From the NCBI RefSeq assembly GCF_001280065.1, contig NZ_LGEA01000121.1:1-28532 (forward strand): a stretch of DNA of 28,532 nucleotides, given 5' to 3'. The notes under the pieces are model-generated. The model saw only the letters and a program-made list of their open reading frames with translations, did not search any database and had not been told where the DNA came from. The position numbers and the translations under genes were made by a program. Source of the stretch: Streptomyces sp. NRRL B-1140 (GTDB taxonomy: Bacteria > Actinomycetota > Actinomycetes > Streptomycetales > Streptomycetaceae). Positions 1 to 7,914 of this stretch are shown here, piece by piece. Position 1 is the first letter of the stretch; each line of letters starts with the position of its first letter.

Positions 1-670
1 CCGCGGGGAGCGGCGGCGGGAGAAGGGTGGTCAGGCGGTGCGCGAGAAAAGCCGCCGGGTGCTTGATCGGCACTTGGGGCAGGTCCGACGTCAGCGTCCG
101 TTCCACCGCCGTGACCGAGACGCCCCTCTCCAGCCACGCCGACACCTGCGGGGCCAGGCGGTGTACGTCGCGTTCGCTCAGCAGCAGGCGGGAGTCGGCC
201 GTGCGCAGGCCGGTGAGGAGGTCGGCGGCGGTGCGGCAGGGCTTCGCGGCGGGGGCTTCCGTCCGGGGCGGTGGAGAGACCGGGCGGGGCAGCGGGGAGG
301 CCGGGCGGTGCTCGGGGCTCGTCGTCCGGGGCTTGTTGTACGAGACCGTGCGGGTTACGACTCGGCCCGATTGAAGACGCTCCCTGGCGCGCGTCAGGTA
401 ACCGTGGGTCTCCAGTTCCCGCAGGGCGGCGGCGATCCGGATCTCGCCCTCCTGGAACTTGGCCGTCAGCGCCTTGATGCCGATCGGGCTTCCGGCCGGG
501 AGCGACTGGATGTGGACGGCCAGGCCGATCGCGGTGAGTGACAGGTCCGGGTGCTGGGCCAAGTGGTTGCCCACCACGGTGAAGTTGTCCTCATGGCGTT
601 CCGTCACGTGCTGGACACCGGAAGTGCCGGACTGTGCGCGTGCGGGCGCGCTAGGGTGCTGGTCAGTCAT
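1..670 (-). CDS. Winged-helix DNA-binding protein, 3' end outside the window
   Basis: The gene starts at the ATG at 670 and is open to the left edge, so 223 residues are visible and the C-terminus is missing. Residues about 25-110 read as a winged helix-turn-helix: a stretch beginning TERHEDNFTVVGNHLAQH, then LSLTAIGLAVHIQSLPAG, GIKALTAKFQEGEIRI and ALRELETHGYLTR. This layout is familiar from Streptomyces helix-turn-helix proteins that resemble the N-terminal domain of DnaD/RepA-type replication proteins. A Pro-rich linker (about residues 115-145) follows, then a second helical region containing LSERDVHRLAPQVSAWLERG. The target DNA is unknown. It lies downstream of the HATPase gene on the same strand, with 256 bp and a hairpin between them, so it probably has its own promoter. 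The family call is moderately sure and the role is not known. Confidence 0.75.
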   Translation of the reverse strand, partial: MTDQHPSAPARAQSGTSGVQHVTERHEDNFTVVGNHLAQHPDLSLTAIGLAVHIQSLPAGSPIGIKALTAKFQEGEIRIAAALRELETHGYLTRARERLQSGRVVTRTVSYNKPRTTSPEHRPASPLPRPVSPPPRTEAPAAKPCRTAADLLTGLRTADSRLLLSERDVHRLAPQVSAWLERGVSVTAVERTLTSDLPQVPIKHPAAFLAHRLTTLLPPPLPA

Positions 671-850
671 CGGGAAGGTCTCTTCTTCCTAGGTGATCAG
701 GCCCTCGCAGTGGGATGCCAGTCCCCGCGGGGGCCGTATTGGTTTGTGGGGTTGTCAGCGCCGACGCTGCACCATCGACTGCCCTCCACGCCAGTCGAGT
801 TGGCGATGTTCACCCCTGCGGGTGAGCCGCGGGGGCGGTGGGGGCGGGTT

Positions 851-877
851 GGTTCTTTCCCCGGTTCTTTGGTTCTT
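851..877. repeat. Three direct GGTTCTT repeats
   Basis: GGTTCTT occurs at 851-857, 863-869 and 871-877, the first two copies followed by a further T. They lie between the HATPase gene and the partial winged-helix gene. The sequence is AT-richer than its surroundings. The repeats could bind a regulator of the leftward winged-helix gene, but they sit about 180 bp upstream of its start, so this is only a possibility. Confidence 0.35.
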
Positions 878-900
878 GACGTCGGGACCGGCCGGGTCAT

Positions 901-923
901 GACGGGCCGCGATCCGGCCCGTC
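901..923 (-). terminator. Hairpin after the HATPase gene
   Basis: A perfect 9-bp stem, GACGGGCCG at 901-909 and CGGCCCGTC at 915-923, encloses the 5-base loop CGATC. It begins 4 bases past the stop codon of the leftward HATPase gene. There is no clear U-tract, as is common for Streptomyces terminators. Confidence 0.6.
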
Positions 924-926
924 GAG

Positions 927-1355
927 TCACCTTGAAACCGGCCCCAGTTCGGCCCACACCGTCTTGGAGTGGGCAGGTGCCTCCTCCACTCCCCAGCGGC
1001 TCGCGTACGCCGCGACGATCCACAGGCCCCGGCCGGACTCCGCGTCCTGGTCCGCCGCTTCCGAGAGGTTCGGGATCCGGTCGCCCCGGGCGTCGGTGAC
1101 CTCGACGCGGAGCGTGCGGTCGGCGTGCAGCTTCAGGGCCAGGCGGAAGTCCCGGCCCTGGACGCGCCCGTGCAGCACCGCGTTCGACGCCAGCTCCGCC
1201 ACCACCTGCGCGGCGTCGTCGTACGGCTCACCCCATTCGTCGAGCTGGCGTTCGGCGAGCAGCCGGGCCAGTCGAGCACCTCTTCGAGTGGCGGACAGCT
1301 GGATCGTGAAGTGGCGTACGGGTGCGTTGACTTCAGCGAGGGATTTCCGGCTCAT
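927..1355 (-). CDS. Anti-sigma-type ATP-binding protein (HATPase_c, RsbW-like)
   Basis: This 142-residue protein is a single GHKL-type ATPase domain. Visible motifs are the N-box (VVAELASNAVLHG, about residues 48-60), the G1 region (VTDARGDRIP) and the G2 loop (GRGLWIVAAYASRWG). The family includes anti-sigma kinases such as RsbW and SpoIIAB; in Streptomyces many copies accompany an XRE/Scr1 regulator and a DUF397 protein, as here. The gene is divergent from that pair with a 113-bp gap. Its substrate is probably a partner regulator or anti-anti-sigma protein, but no partner can be read from the sequence. The domain call is firm; the pathway is inferred from the neighbourhood. Confidence 0.88.
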   Translation of the reverse strand: MSRKSLAEVNAPVRHFTIQLSATRRGARLARLLAERQLDEWGEPYDDAAQVVAELASNAVLHGRVQGRDFRLALKLHADRTLRVEVTDARGDRIPNLSEAADQDAESGRGLWIVAAYASRWGVEEAPAHSKTVWAELGPVSR

Positions 1356-1437
1356 GTCACCCAGCGTGGCCGCCCGTCCCTACGCTGAACAGCAATGACC
1401 TCGGTACGGAGCGTGACTGTCCGGTCGCGTGGTGAGG

Positions 1438-1453
1438 TCGTACGGCTCGTACG
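1438..1453. promoter_or_regulatory. Paired TCGTACG direct repeats before the XRE gene
   Basis: TCGTACG occurs at 1438-1444 and again at 1447-1453, each copy containing the palindrome CGTACG. The pair ends just before the ribosome-binding site AGGAGGGG (1456-1463) of the GTG start at 1469. The position suits autoregulation by the XRE protein, which is an inference. Confidence 0.35.
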
Positions 1454-1468
1454 TCAGGAGGGGAAAGC

Positions 1469-2281
1469 GTGGAGGACGAGGAAGCGGCGGCCGTGCTGCG
1501 GACGGTCGGGCGGCAGATCAAGATGTGGCGCGAGGCGGCCGGACTGAAGCAGGCAGAGCTTGGGTCGGCCATCGGGTACGGGGAGGAGATGGTGTCGTCC
1601 GTCGAGCGGGCGCGGCGCATCCCCAAGCCGGACTTCCTCGACAAGGCGGATGAGGTGTTGGGGGCGGGTGGCAAGATCGCCGTGATGAAGGAGGACGTGG
1701 AAAGGGCTCGGTATCCGAAGAAGGTGAGGGACCTCGCCAAGCTTGAGGACGAGGCCCTCGAACTCGGGGCTTACGACACCCACCAGATCAACGGGATGCT
1801 CCAGACACCGGAATACGCCCACGCGTTGTACGCCATGCGAAGTCCCGCCTTCACTGAGGACGAGATCGAGCGTCATGTCGCCGCACGCATGGCACGGAAG
1901 TCCGTCTTCGACCGCCTGCCGCGACCACTCATCACCTTTGTCCAGGAAGAGTCGACGCTTCGGCGGCCCATCGGGGGCAAAATGGTGCTGCGCCGCCAGC
2001 TCGAACACCTCCTGGAAATCGCTGCGTTGCGGCATGTGTCGATTCAGGTCATGCCGGTCAACCGGGAGGACCACGCGGGCATGGCGGGTCCGTTCCGGCT
2101 GCTGAAGTTCCAGGACGGCAAGGCGCTGGGGCACTGCGAAGCCCAACTGCACAACCGTGTGATCAGCGATCCCAGGGACGCCCAGATCCTCGACATGCGC
2201 TATGGAATGATCCGGGCGCAGGCCCTCTCGCCCCGAGAGTCCCTGGCCTTCATTGAGAAAGTTCTGGGAGACGAGACGTGA
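1469..2281 (+). CDS. XRE-family regulator with C-terminal Scr1/DUF5753 domain (WhiJ-like)
   Basis: The protein has 270 residues from a GTG start chosen because AGGAGGGG lies 5 bases upstream. Residues about 8-62 form the helix-turn-helix (LRTVGRQIKMWREAAGLKQ, then AELGSAIGYGEEMVSSVERA). The remainder is the effector domain usual in this family, with the characteristic YDTHQINGMLQTPEYA near residue 100, then the FVQEESTLRRPIGG and VSIQVMPVNREDHAGM regions and a C-terminal segment ending SLAFIEKVL. Streptomyces genomes carry many such regulators, each paired with a DUF397 protein and often a GHKL ATPase; WhiJ, a developmental regulator, is the best-known example. The DUF397 gene overlaps its stop by 4 bases, so the two are translationally coupled. 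Confidence 0.93.
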   Translation: MEDEEAAAVLRTVGRQIKMWREAAGLKQAELGSAIGYGEEMVSSVERARRIPKPDFLDKADEVLGAGGKIAVMKEDVERARYPKKVRDLAKLEDEALELGAYDTHQINGMLQTPEYAHALYAMRSPAFTEDEIERHVAARMARKSVFDRLPRPLITFVQEESTLRRPIGGKMVLRRQLEHLLEIAALRHVSIQVMPVNREDHAGMAGPFRLLKFQDGKALGHCEAQLHNRVISDPRDAQILDMRYGMIRAQALSPRESLAFIEKVLGDET

Positions 2282-2469
2282 CCACTGAACTCGCCTGGTT
2301 CAAGAGCAGCTACAGCAGCAACGACGGGCCCGACTGCGTCGAGGTCGCCATATCCCCGGCCCACTCCCCCGCCATCCACATCCGCGACTCCAAGCACAAG
2401 GACGGCGCCCGGCTGTCGTTCACCAACTGTGCCTGGTCCGAGTTCGTGGAGTTCACGGCAGGGCGCTGA
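2278..2469 (+). CDS. DUF397 protein, partner of the XRE regulator
   Basis: This 63-residue protein is a complete DUF397 domain. It begins TTELAWFKSSYSSNDGPDCV, continues EVAISPAHSPAIHIRDSK and ends with the family's F-x-x-F-V pattern (ACSEFVEF-like, here WSEFVEF). The GTG start overlaps the TGA of the regulator gene (GTGA), which indicates coupled translation. DUF397 proteins such as BldB-related ones are small partners of WhiJ-type regulators; their biochemical role is not settled. The last 17 bases overlap the 3' end of the convergent NTPase gene, so transcripts of the two must collide or overlap. Confidence 0.92.
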   Translation: MTTELAWFKSSYSSNDGPDCVEVAISPAHSPAIHIRDSKHKDGARLSFTNCAWSEFVEFTAGR

Positions 2470-4912
2470 TGTCCGGGTCCAGTTCCCGGACGCGTGCCGC
2501 ATCTGCCCGGGCCTCCTCCGTGTGGCCCATGGCCGTGTGGAGCACTGCCCGTCGGCACAGGGCCCAGACGTACCCCGGCCGCATCTCCACCGCCTTGTCC
2601 AGATCGGCCAGGGCCTCCGCGTGGCGGCCCAGTCGGGCCAGGGACTCGCCGCGGCTCGCGTAGGCCGACGTGTACGTGGGGTCCAGGGCCAGTGCGACGT
2701 CCAGGTCGGCGACCGCCTCCTCGTCGCGGCCCGCCGCACGCAGCGCGTCGCCGCGTTCGCAGCGGGCCCAGGGCCAATCGGGGCTTTGAGCCAAAGCCCG
2801 GTCCAGATCGGCCAGTTGGCGCTGGGAGTCGCCCAGGGCTCGCCACACCCGGGCGCGGCGGGCCAGCGCCCACGCGTAATCGGGGTCGAGGTCCAAGGCC
2901 CGTCCGAGGTCGGCGAGGGCCGCGTCATGGTCTCCGGCGCGCTCGTGCGTGGCGCCCCGTGAGGCCCAGGCGAACGCGGAGGCGGGGTCGAGGCGGACCG
3001 CTTCGGTCAGGTCCCGGATCGCCTCGGCGTCGCGGCCGGCGGCCCGGTGGTGTTCCCCGCGCAGTGCGACGTACCAGGCGTTGTCCGGGTCCAGCGCGAC
3101 GGCCCGGTCCAGGTCGGCGATCGCCCCGTCGTGGTCGCCCAGGTCGCCCCGGATCCCCGACCGGTGCCGGTAGGCGAGGGCCAGCTCCGGATCGAGCTCG
3201 ACGGCCCGGTCGTACTCGATAAGGGCCTGCGCGTACGCGCCCTCGCCGCGCAGTTCGTCGCCCCGCACGAGGCGGGCGCGGGCCTGGGCCGGGGCGTCGA
3301 GCACGGCACGGCGCAGGAGCAGGCCCAGGGCGGCGGCGGTGCCCTGCGTGTCGAGTGCCGCCGTCAGGTCGGTTCCCCACTCGGCCACCGGCCGGAGATC
3401 GGCGTCCTGCCCCGCGTCCACCAGCACGCGTGCCCATCGCACGGCCATGACCTCACCGGCGCCGCAGGCGTGGACGAAGTCCCGCAACGCCTGGGACAGC
3501 GCCTCCCGTTCACCGGCGCAGAGCAGATGGTAGAACTCGGCCTGGCGCAGGTCCCGCCAGGTGTCGTCGAGCCAGGGATCGGCCAGGTCCCGTCCGGCCT
3601 CCTCCCGCCACTCCCGGAACGTGCGCGCGAGGCGCCGCTGCCGCTGTGCCCACTCCCGGGGTGCTCTGTGGCGCTCCGCGCGCAGCATCGGCGCCCGTAC
3701 GACGTCGTGGTAGCGCAGCCGTCCCCCGCCGCGCTCGCTCACGAACGGCATTCCCCGCAGCCACGCGTAGAGGGGCTCCAATTGGTCCGGCGGGCAGTCG
3801 GCCGCCGCCCGGAACACATCGCCGTCCAGCCACCTCGGCAGCGCGCAGGACAGCGCGGCGGCCCTGCGGACCGGGTCCTCCTCCCATTTCAGGAAGCGGT
3901 CCACGGCCGTCGCGCTCGGGTCGCCCACGTCGTCCGGGGCGGTGGGGTGCGACTCGGCGAGGGTGGAGACCAGGACAGGCAGGCCGCCGGTGAGGCGCAG
4001 CACCTCCTCGACGACCGGTTCGGCCGTCACGCCCTTGGCGGCCAGCAGTCCGCGTGCCTCCGGTTCCGTGAAGGGGGCCAGCGGGAAGTCCGCCACGAAG
4101 TCCGCCAGTCCGCCCCAGCGCGCCGGGTCCAGGGGCGTCCTGCCCGCCGTGGTCACCACCGTCGTGGCGGGCACGCCGCCGTGGCGGTCCGTCGTCATCG
4201 TCTCGTGCAGCCAGGGGTCCAGGTACGGGCCCGTCCGCTCGTACGTGTCCAGGAAGAGGGCGGTCCAGGGCGCGTCGGTGTCCGACAGTTCACGCAGGAA
4301 CACCGGGGTGAGCACCTGCTCGGGGGCGAGGACCAGGCGGAGGTCCTCGTGGTTGCGGAAGCGGGCGACGAGGCTCGCGCGCAACCGGTCCGCCACTCCC
4401 GCGAGTTGCTCCGCGTCCAGCATCCCGGCCAGCGGGCCGACCACCGGCACCATCCCGGCAGCGACCACCCCGGCCCGTGCCACCATCCTGCCTCCCGTGG
4501 ACGGGCCGGTCTCCTCCGGCGCGGTGTCCAGGACGGCCAGGGCGGCCAGTTCCGCCTCGTGCCGGTGTTCGCGGTGCGCGGCGAGCAGGCGGTCCAGCTC
4601 CTTCAGCCGCCGCCCCTGGGCGGCGAACTGGCGGCTGATCTCCGCCATCGCCTCCGGCACGCTTCCCGCACTGTCGTCGACGTACGCCGTCAGCGCGCCG
4701 TGTTCGCGGGCGGTCTGCTCCAACTCTCGCAGCAGGAAGGTCTTTCCGACACCGGCGTTGCCGTGCACGTGGAAGCGGAAGCGGTGGCGTTCGTCGTGCG
4801 GGGCGGTCGCGAAGTTGGCGCGGAAGGCGGCGCGTTCGGCGGAGCGGCCGACGAAACCGGCCCGGCCGCGCTGCCGTATCAGCTCCTGCATGGACGGTTG
4901 CGGCTGCGCCAT
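2453..4912 (-). CDS. STAND-type P-loop NTPase with C-terminal TPR repeats
   Basis: The 819-residue protein starts at the ATG at 4912, with GAGGGGAA upstream. Residues about 20-60 hold the linker FVGRSAERAAF and the Walker A loop GNAGVGKT (51-58). A Walker B-like stretch (TALFLDTYERTG) and a winged-helix-like region (WLRGMPFVSERGGGRLRYHD) follow. From about residue 545 to the end there are seven or eight TPR units with the 34-residue pattern GDHDGAIADLDRAVALDPDN. The order sensor region-NTPase-TPR matches signal-transduction ATPases (STAND class), which oligomerise on ligand binding. The ligand is unknown. Its 3' end overlaps the DUF397 gene head-on by 17 bp, so no terminator separates them. 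No effector domain is visible at the N-terminus, so output may be through a partner. Confidence 0.85.
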   Translation of the reverse strand: MAQPQPSMQELIRQRGRAGFVGRSAERAAFRANFATAPHDERHRFRFHVHGNAGVGKTFLLRELEQTAREHGALTAYVDDSAGSVPEAMAEISRQFAAQGRRLKELDRLLAAHREHRHEAELAALAVLDTAPEETGPSTGGRMVARAGVVAAGMVPVVGPLAGMLDAEQLAGVADRLRASLVARFRNHEDLRLVLAPEQVLTPVFLRELSDTDAPWTALFLDTYERTGPYLDPWLHETMTTDRHGGVPATTVVTTAGRTPLDPARWGGLADFVADFPLAPFTEPEARGLLAAKGVTAEPVVEEVLRLTGGLPVLVSTLAESHPTAPDDVGDPSATAVDRFLKWEEDPVRRAAALSCALPRWLDGDVFRAAADCPPDQLEPLYAWLRGMPFVSERGGGRLRYHDVVRAPMLRAERHRAPREWAQRQRRLARTFREWREEAGRDLADPWLDDTWRDLRQAEFYHLLCAGEREALSQALRDFVHACGAGEVMAVRWARVLVDAGQDADLRPVAEWGTDLTAALDTQGTAAALGLLLRRAVLDAPAQARARLVRGDELRGEGAYAQALIEYDRAVELDPELALAYRHRSGIRGDLGDHDGAIADLDRAVALDPDNAWYVALRGEHHRAAGRDAEAIRDLTEAVRLDPASAFAWASRGATHERAGDHDAALADLGRALDLDPDYAWALARRARVWRALGDSQRQLADLDRALAQSPDWPWARCERGDALRAAGRDEEAVADLDVALALDPTYTSAYASRGESLARLGRHAEALADLDKAVEMRPGYVWALCRRAVLHTAMGHTEEARADAARVRELDPDISALP

Positions 4913-5012
4913 CCGTACGTTCCCCTCGTCTCGTGCGGTCGGCCCGGGTCGTCATTCTCGCTCAACCGCCGCCCGGTACATCGGACGCGTGTACGCGGGG
5001 AGAATGATCAGC

Positions 5013-5528
5013 ATGGCCACCTCCACCTCCACCTCACGCGGCGGGCTGTCGCTCGCCGCCACTCTGCTCACGGCGACCATCGCCCTCTACATGGCGCTCG
5101 TCGCCTTCGGGAACATCACCGACTTCGGGACCAACCAGCAGTTCGTCCGGCATGTGCTCGCCATGGACACCACGTTCAAGGACGAGGACCTGATGTGGCG
5201 GGCCGTCACGAGCCAGGGCCTCCAGGACGCCGCCTACGTCGGGATCATCGTCTGGGAGACCCTCGCCGCGCTGGTCCTCATATACGGGAGCTGGCTGTGG
5301 GCCAGACGCGATGAGCGGCGCGCCCGGCAGTGGTCCACGTACGGGCTGCTGATGGTGATGCTGCTGTTCGGGGCCGGGTTCATCGCGATCGGCGGTGAGT
5401 GGTTCTCGATGTGGCAGTCGAAGAGCTGGAACGGGCTGGACGCCGCGACCCGGATCTTCCTGTTCAGCGGGGTCGTGCTGATCGTCAACCAGCTGTCGGG
5501 CCGGCGGGCGGAGACGCCCGCCGCCTGA
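5013..5528 (+). CDS. DUF2165-family small integral membrane protein
   Basis: The protein has 171 residues if started at the ATG at 5013, which lies 10 bases after GGGGAG (4997-5002). The in-frame ATG at 5004 is only 1 base from it and is less likely. Four hydrophobic segments are visible: LAATLLTATIALYMALVAFG, the region around VGIIVWETLAALVLIYG, YGLLMVMLLFGAGFIAIGG and IFLFSGVVLIVNQL. Between the first two is a soluble loop with the family-typical NITDFGTNQQFVRHVLAMDT. The end (GGEWFSMWQSKSWNG, then the last helix) fits the DUF2165 family. Function is unknown. It is divergent from the NTPase gene with a 100-bp gap and ends 9 bp from the convergent GNAT gene. Confidence 0.85.
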   Translation: MATSTSTSRGGLSLAATLLTATIALYMALVAFGNITDFGTNQQFVRHVLAMDTTFKDEDLMWRAVTSQGLQDAAYVGIIVWETLAALVLIYGSWLWARRDERRARQWSTYGLLMVMLLFGAGFIAIGGEWFSMWQSKSWNGLDAATRIFLFSGVVLIVNQLSGRRAETPAA

Positions 5529-5537
5529 GCGCCGTCG

Positions 5538-6164
5538 CTACCGGACTTCCTTCACTGCCGTCTTCGAACAGGGAGCTTCGTCTGGATCTCGGAGTCCTGG
5601 TGTGTGAGCGCGCCCGTCTGCGGGCCTGTTCGCGTGCTGGGCGACGTAGATCCAGTCGAAGCCGTCGTATCCCTCGGTGTCGAGGTGCTGTGCCCGGCTG
5701 AGCCCGGCGCGTTTCGCCACCTGCTGGGAGGCGACGTTGGCCGGTCGCACGCGGGCGATCAGCGGGAGGCCGGGCAGGTGACGGGATACCCACCCGGCGA
5801 CCGCGCCTGCGGCTTCACCGGCGAAGCCTCGGCCCCAGGCCGAGGTCGCGAAACGGTAGAAGAGGTTCAGGACCGGGGCCCCGTGCAGCTCCATGGTCTT
5901 GATTCCGCAGAATCCGAGCTGCTGAGCGGAGCCGTGCTGCCGGACGACCCAGTACCCGTACCCGTACCGCTGCCACTGGTCGTCCCAACGCCGGTAGAGC
6001 GCCTCCGCCTCCTCGAACCGGGCGAGTGCGTCGGACGGGTTGTGGATGCAGGTCCGCGGATCACGGTGGACGGTGAAGATCGCGTCGACATCGGCTGGGG
6101 TCGGGCGTCGAAGCAGCAGCCGGGCAGTCTTCAGCTCCACGGCCGATGGGTTCCGGTCACTCAT
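5538..6164 (-). CDS. GNAT-family N-acetyltransferase
   Basis: The 208-residue protein opens with ELKTARLLLRRPTPADVDAIF, the usual start of the Acetyltransf_3 (RimJ/RimL-like) branch. The acetyl-CoA binding region is visible around residues 105-125 (FYRFATSAWGRGFAGEAAG), followed by LIARVRPANVASQQVAKRAG, in which the Asn-x-x-S pattern is typical of the branch. The last 40 or so residues are a polar tail beyond the domain. The substrate could be a protein N-terminus, an antibiotic or a small amine; the sequence does not say. Its ATG overlaps the tetR stop as ATGA, so the two genes form a coupled operon. Confidence 0.88.
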   Translation of the reverse strand: MSDRNPSAVELKTARLLLRRPTPADVDAIFTVHRDPRTCIHNPSDALARFEEAEALYRRWDDQWQRYGYGYWVVRQHGSAQQLGFCGIKTMELHGAPVLNLFYRFATSAWGRGFAGEAAGAVAGWVSRHLPGLPLIARVRPANVASQQVAKRAGLSRAQHLDTEGYDGFDWIYVAQHANRPADGRAHTPGLRDPDEAPCSKTAVKEVR

Positions 6165-6781
6165 GCCGAGATCCCCTCACCGGTGCGGAAGACTCGGTTC
6201 AGGTGATGGTCCAGGACGGCGGTCGCGGACTCCGGGCTGCGCTGTCCTACGAGGATGCCGGTGCCGAGGCCCGCGGACATGGCGAGCAGGCCGGCGGCCT
6301 CCCGCCGCGCGTCCACACCGGGCTCGAGCAATGCCGCTTCCTGGGCCTGCCGCAGGAGTTCGGTCAGGGCGTCTTCGGCGGCGTCAGGGTTCTTGATGAA
6401 GGGCTGGGCCGCGAGCGCCGGGTCGTTCACGGCCAGGACCGCGTATGACGTGTAGAGGTGGTGGAAGGTGCGGCTCTCGTCGTCCGTCGGCAGCGCCGCC
6501 ATCAGCAGCGCCTCGACCATCGCGCGCGGACCCGGACTGTCCCCGGCGGCCCGCAGACGGGCGGAGACCCGCTCCGCGAATCTCTCCGTCAGCAGCTCGA
6601 GTCCGAAGAGCAGCAGCTTTTCCTTGGTCTGGAAGTAGTACTGCACCAGCCGCAGCGATACGCCCGCCTCCGCTGCCACATCGCGCATCCCGACGGCGTG
6701 CAGCCCGCGTCGGCCGGCGACCCGGACGAGGGCCTCGGCGATCTCGGTGCGCCGTTCTGCGTGGTCCACGCGCTTGGGCAT
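6161..6781 (-). CDS. TetR-family transcriptional repressor
   Basis: The protein has 206 residues. The N-terminal helix-turn-helix covers about residues 10-55 (EIAEALVRVAGRRGLHAVGM, then RDVAAEAGVSLRLVQYYFQT, then KEKLLLFGLELL), a textbook TetR pattern. The rest is the helical ligand and dimer domain, which is too variable to name a ligand. The gene is divergent from an alpha/beta hydrolase and cotranscribed with the GNAT gene. Two matching 16-bp palindromes lie in the 115-bp gap, which strongly suggests it controls both directions. The hydrolase substrate or product is a plausible inducer, by analogy with other divergent tetR pairs. Confidence 0.94.
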   Translation of the reverse strand: MPKRVDHAERRTEIAEALVRVAGRRGLHAVGMRDVAAEAGVSLRLVQYYFQTKEKLLLFGLELLTERFAERVSARLRAAGDSPGPRAMVEALLMAALPTDDESRTFHHLYTSYAVLAVNDPALAAQPFIKNPDAAEDALTELLRQAQEAALLEPGVDARREAAGLLAMSAGLGTGILVGQRSPESATAVLDHHLNRVFRTGEGISA

Positions 6782-6833
6782 CGGCCGGTTCTCCGCTCGT
6801 CGTTCCTGCTACCGCTCCCCCGGGGACTTGTGA

Positions 6834-6871
6834 TGATACAGCTGTACCAACAGCGTGGTACGTTCGTATCA
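6834..6871. promoter_or_regulatory. Two tandem TetR-type operators between tetR and the hydrolase gene
   Basis: Site 1 (6834-6849) is TGATACAGCTGTACCA and site 2 (6856-6871) is TGGTACGTTCGTATCA. Each is an imperfect palindrome TGRTAC-N4-GTAYCA, and the two are inverted copies of each other, so the whole element has dyad symmetry. Their centres are 22 bp apart, about two helical turns, placing two dimers on the same face of the DNA. The location between divergent tetR and hydrolase genes supports an operator role. Confidence 0.75.
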
Positions 6872-6896
6872 CGAAACCGGAACACCGGAGGTGGCC

Positions 6897-7808
6897 ATGC
6901 CCGAGACCGCTGCCCGAACCCGGGCCGATGTCGGCCGTTATGTGAGCGACGCCTGGCGGGAGCGCTACTTCACGGCCTGCGACGCGGTCTACGCGCTGGG
7001 GGCGCCCGCGCGCTCGGAAGAGGACGTGGAGACATCCTTCGGCACCACGCACGTCTACCGCTACGACACCGAGGACCGGGCTGCCCGGTTCCGCACCCCC
7101 GTCGTCCTGGTGCACGGGGCGGGTTCCTGCTCCGCCATGTGGTATCCGAACACCCCAGCCCTCAGCGCGAACCGCCCGGTCTACGCGATCGACACCCCGG
7201 GCGACCCCGGCCGCAGCGTCCAGCGCGAACCCATCCACCGGCCCGAACACGCCGCGCAGTGGCTGGACGAGACGCTCGCCGGGCTCGGACTCGACCGAGT
7301 CCACCTCGTCGGCTCCTCCTACGGAGGCTGGCTCGCCCTGAACCAGGCGCACCTCAAACCCGGTCGCCTCGCCTCGGTCACCCTGCTCGACCCCGGGGGT
7401 CTGGAGAAGGTAGGGCTGCGGTTCTTCGTCTGGATCTTCGCCAGCCTCTTCGCGACCTTCGCTCCCAAGGCGCTCCGCCCGCGACTGGCGGCCTGGCTCG
7501 AACAGCCGGTCCTCGTCGTGCCGGAACTGCGCGCGATGATCCGAACGGCGGTCCGCGCCTACCGCATACGTCGCCCGGCACCACTTCCCCTGTCCGAGGA
7601 GGAGCTTTCCACCATCCGGACTCCGCTCTATCTGGTGCTCGGCAAGCGAAGCCTCCTCGTCCACCCCCAGCGGCAGGCGGAGCGCGTGCCGCGCCTCGTC
7701 CCCGGCGCCCGAGCCGAGATCATCTCCGGCACGGGTCACGGGCCGCAGATCGATCACGCGGAGGAGATCAACCGCAGGATGCTGGACTTCATGGCCTCCG
7801 TCGACTGA
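6897..7808 (+). CDS. Alpha/beta-hydrolase fold protein
   Basis: Started at the ATG at 6897, 5 bases after GGAGG (6887-6891), the protein has 303 residues; an ATG further upstream at 6855 would lie inside the operator. The oxyanion region is VVLVHGAGSCSAMW (HGAG at 73-76), the nucleophile elbow is GSSYGG with Ser141, and the catalytic His is probably His281 in GTGHGPQIDH. An acid residue is expected before it, near LVLGKRSLLV. The protein resembles the broad family of esterases, lipases and C-C hydrolases in which substrate cannot be told from motifs. There is no signal peptide, so it acts in the cytoplasm. It is divergent from tetR and is likely repressed by it. Confidence 0.9.
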   Translation: MPETAARTRADVGRYVSDAWRERYFTACDAVYALGAPARSEEDVETSFGTTHVYRYDTEDRAARFRTPVVLVHGAGSCSAMWYPNTPALSANRPVYAIDTPGDPGRSVQREPIHRPEHAAQWLDETLAGLGLDRVHLVGSSYGGWLALNQAHLKPGRLASVTLLDPGGLEKVGLRFFVWIFASLFATFAPKALRPRLAAWLEQPVLVVPELRAMIRTAVRAYRIRRPAPLPLSEEELSTIRTPLYLVLGKRSLLVHPQRQAERVPRLVPGARAEIISGTGHGPQIDHAEEINRRMLDFMASVD

Positions 7809-7813
7809 CGACC

Positions 7814-7829
7814 GCCCGTGCCGACGGGC
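7814..7829 (+). terminator. Short hairpin after the hydrolase gene
   Basis: GCCCGT (7814-7819) pairs with ACGGGC (7824-7829) around the loop GCCG, starting 6 bases after the hydrolase stop. The stem is short and no U-tract follows, so it is a weak candidate. Confidence 0.35.
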
Positions 7830-7888
7830 CGGGACAGCACCGTGGTTGACGGCTCAGGGGGCGCAGCCACGAACGAGAAGGCCGCAAG

Positions 7889-7908
7889 CCTCGGGCCTCA
7901 GCCCGAGG
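7889..7908. terminator. Bidirectional terminator hairpin between convergent genes
   Basis: CCTCGGGC (7889-7896) pairs perfectly with GCCCGAGG (7901-7908) around the loop CTCA. It lies between the ends of the rightward hydrolase gene and the leftward gene ending at 7915, and could serve both. Confidence 0.55.
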
Positions 7909-7914
7909 TGCACG

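Noticed and set aside
724..733. Palindrome CCCCGCGGGG
   Set aside because: Such G/C palindromes are expected by chance in DNA this GC-rich, and it has no clear position relative to a promoter.
3047..5314. A 755-codon open frame on the plus strand opposite the NTPase gene
   Set aside because: It is a GC-bias shadow: the minus strand holds clear P-loop and TPR motifs, while this frame is low-complexity with no recognisable domain.
6855..6896. Earlier ATG for the alpha/beta hydrolase
   Set aside because: It lies next to the second operator and lacks a ribosome-binding site, whereas the ATG at 6897 has GGAGG 5 bases upstream.
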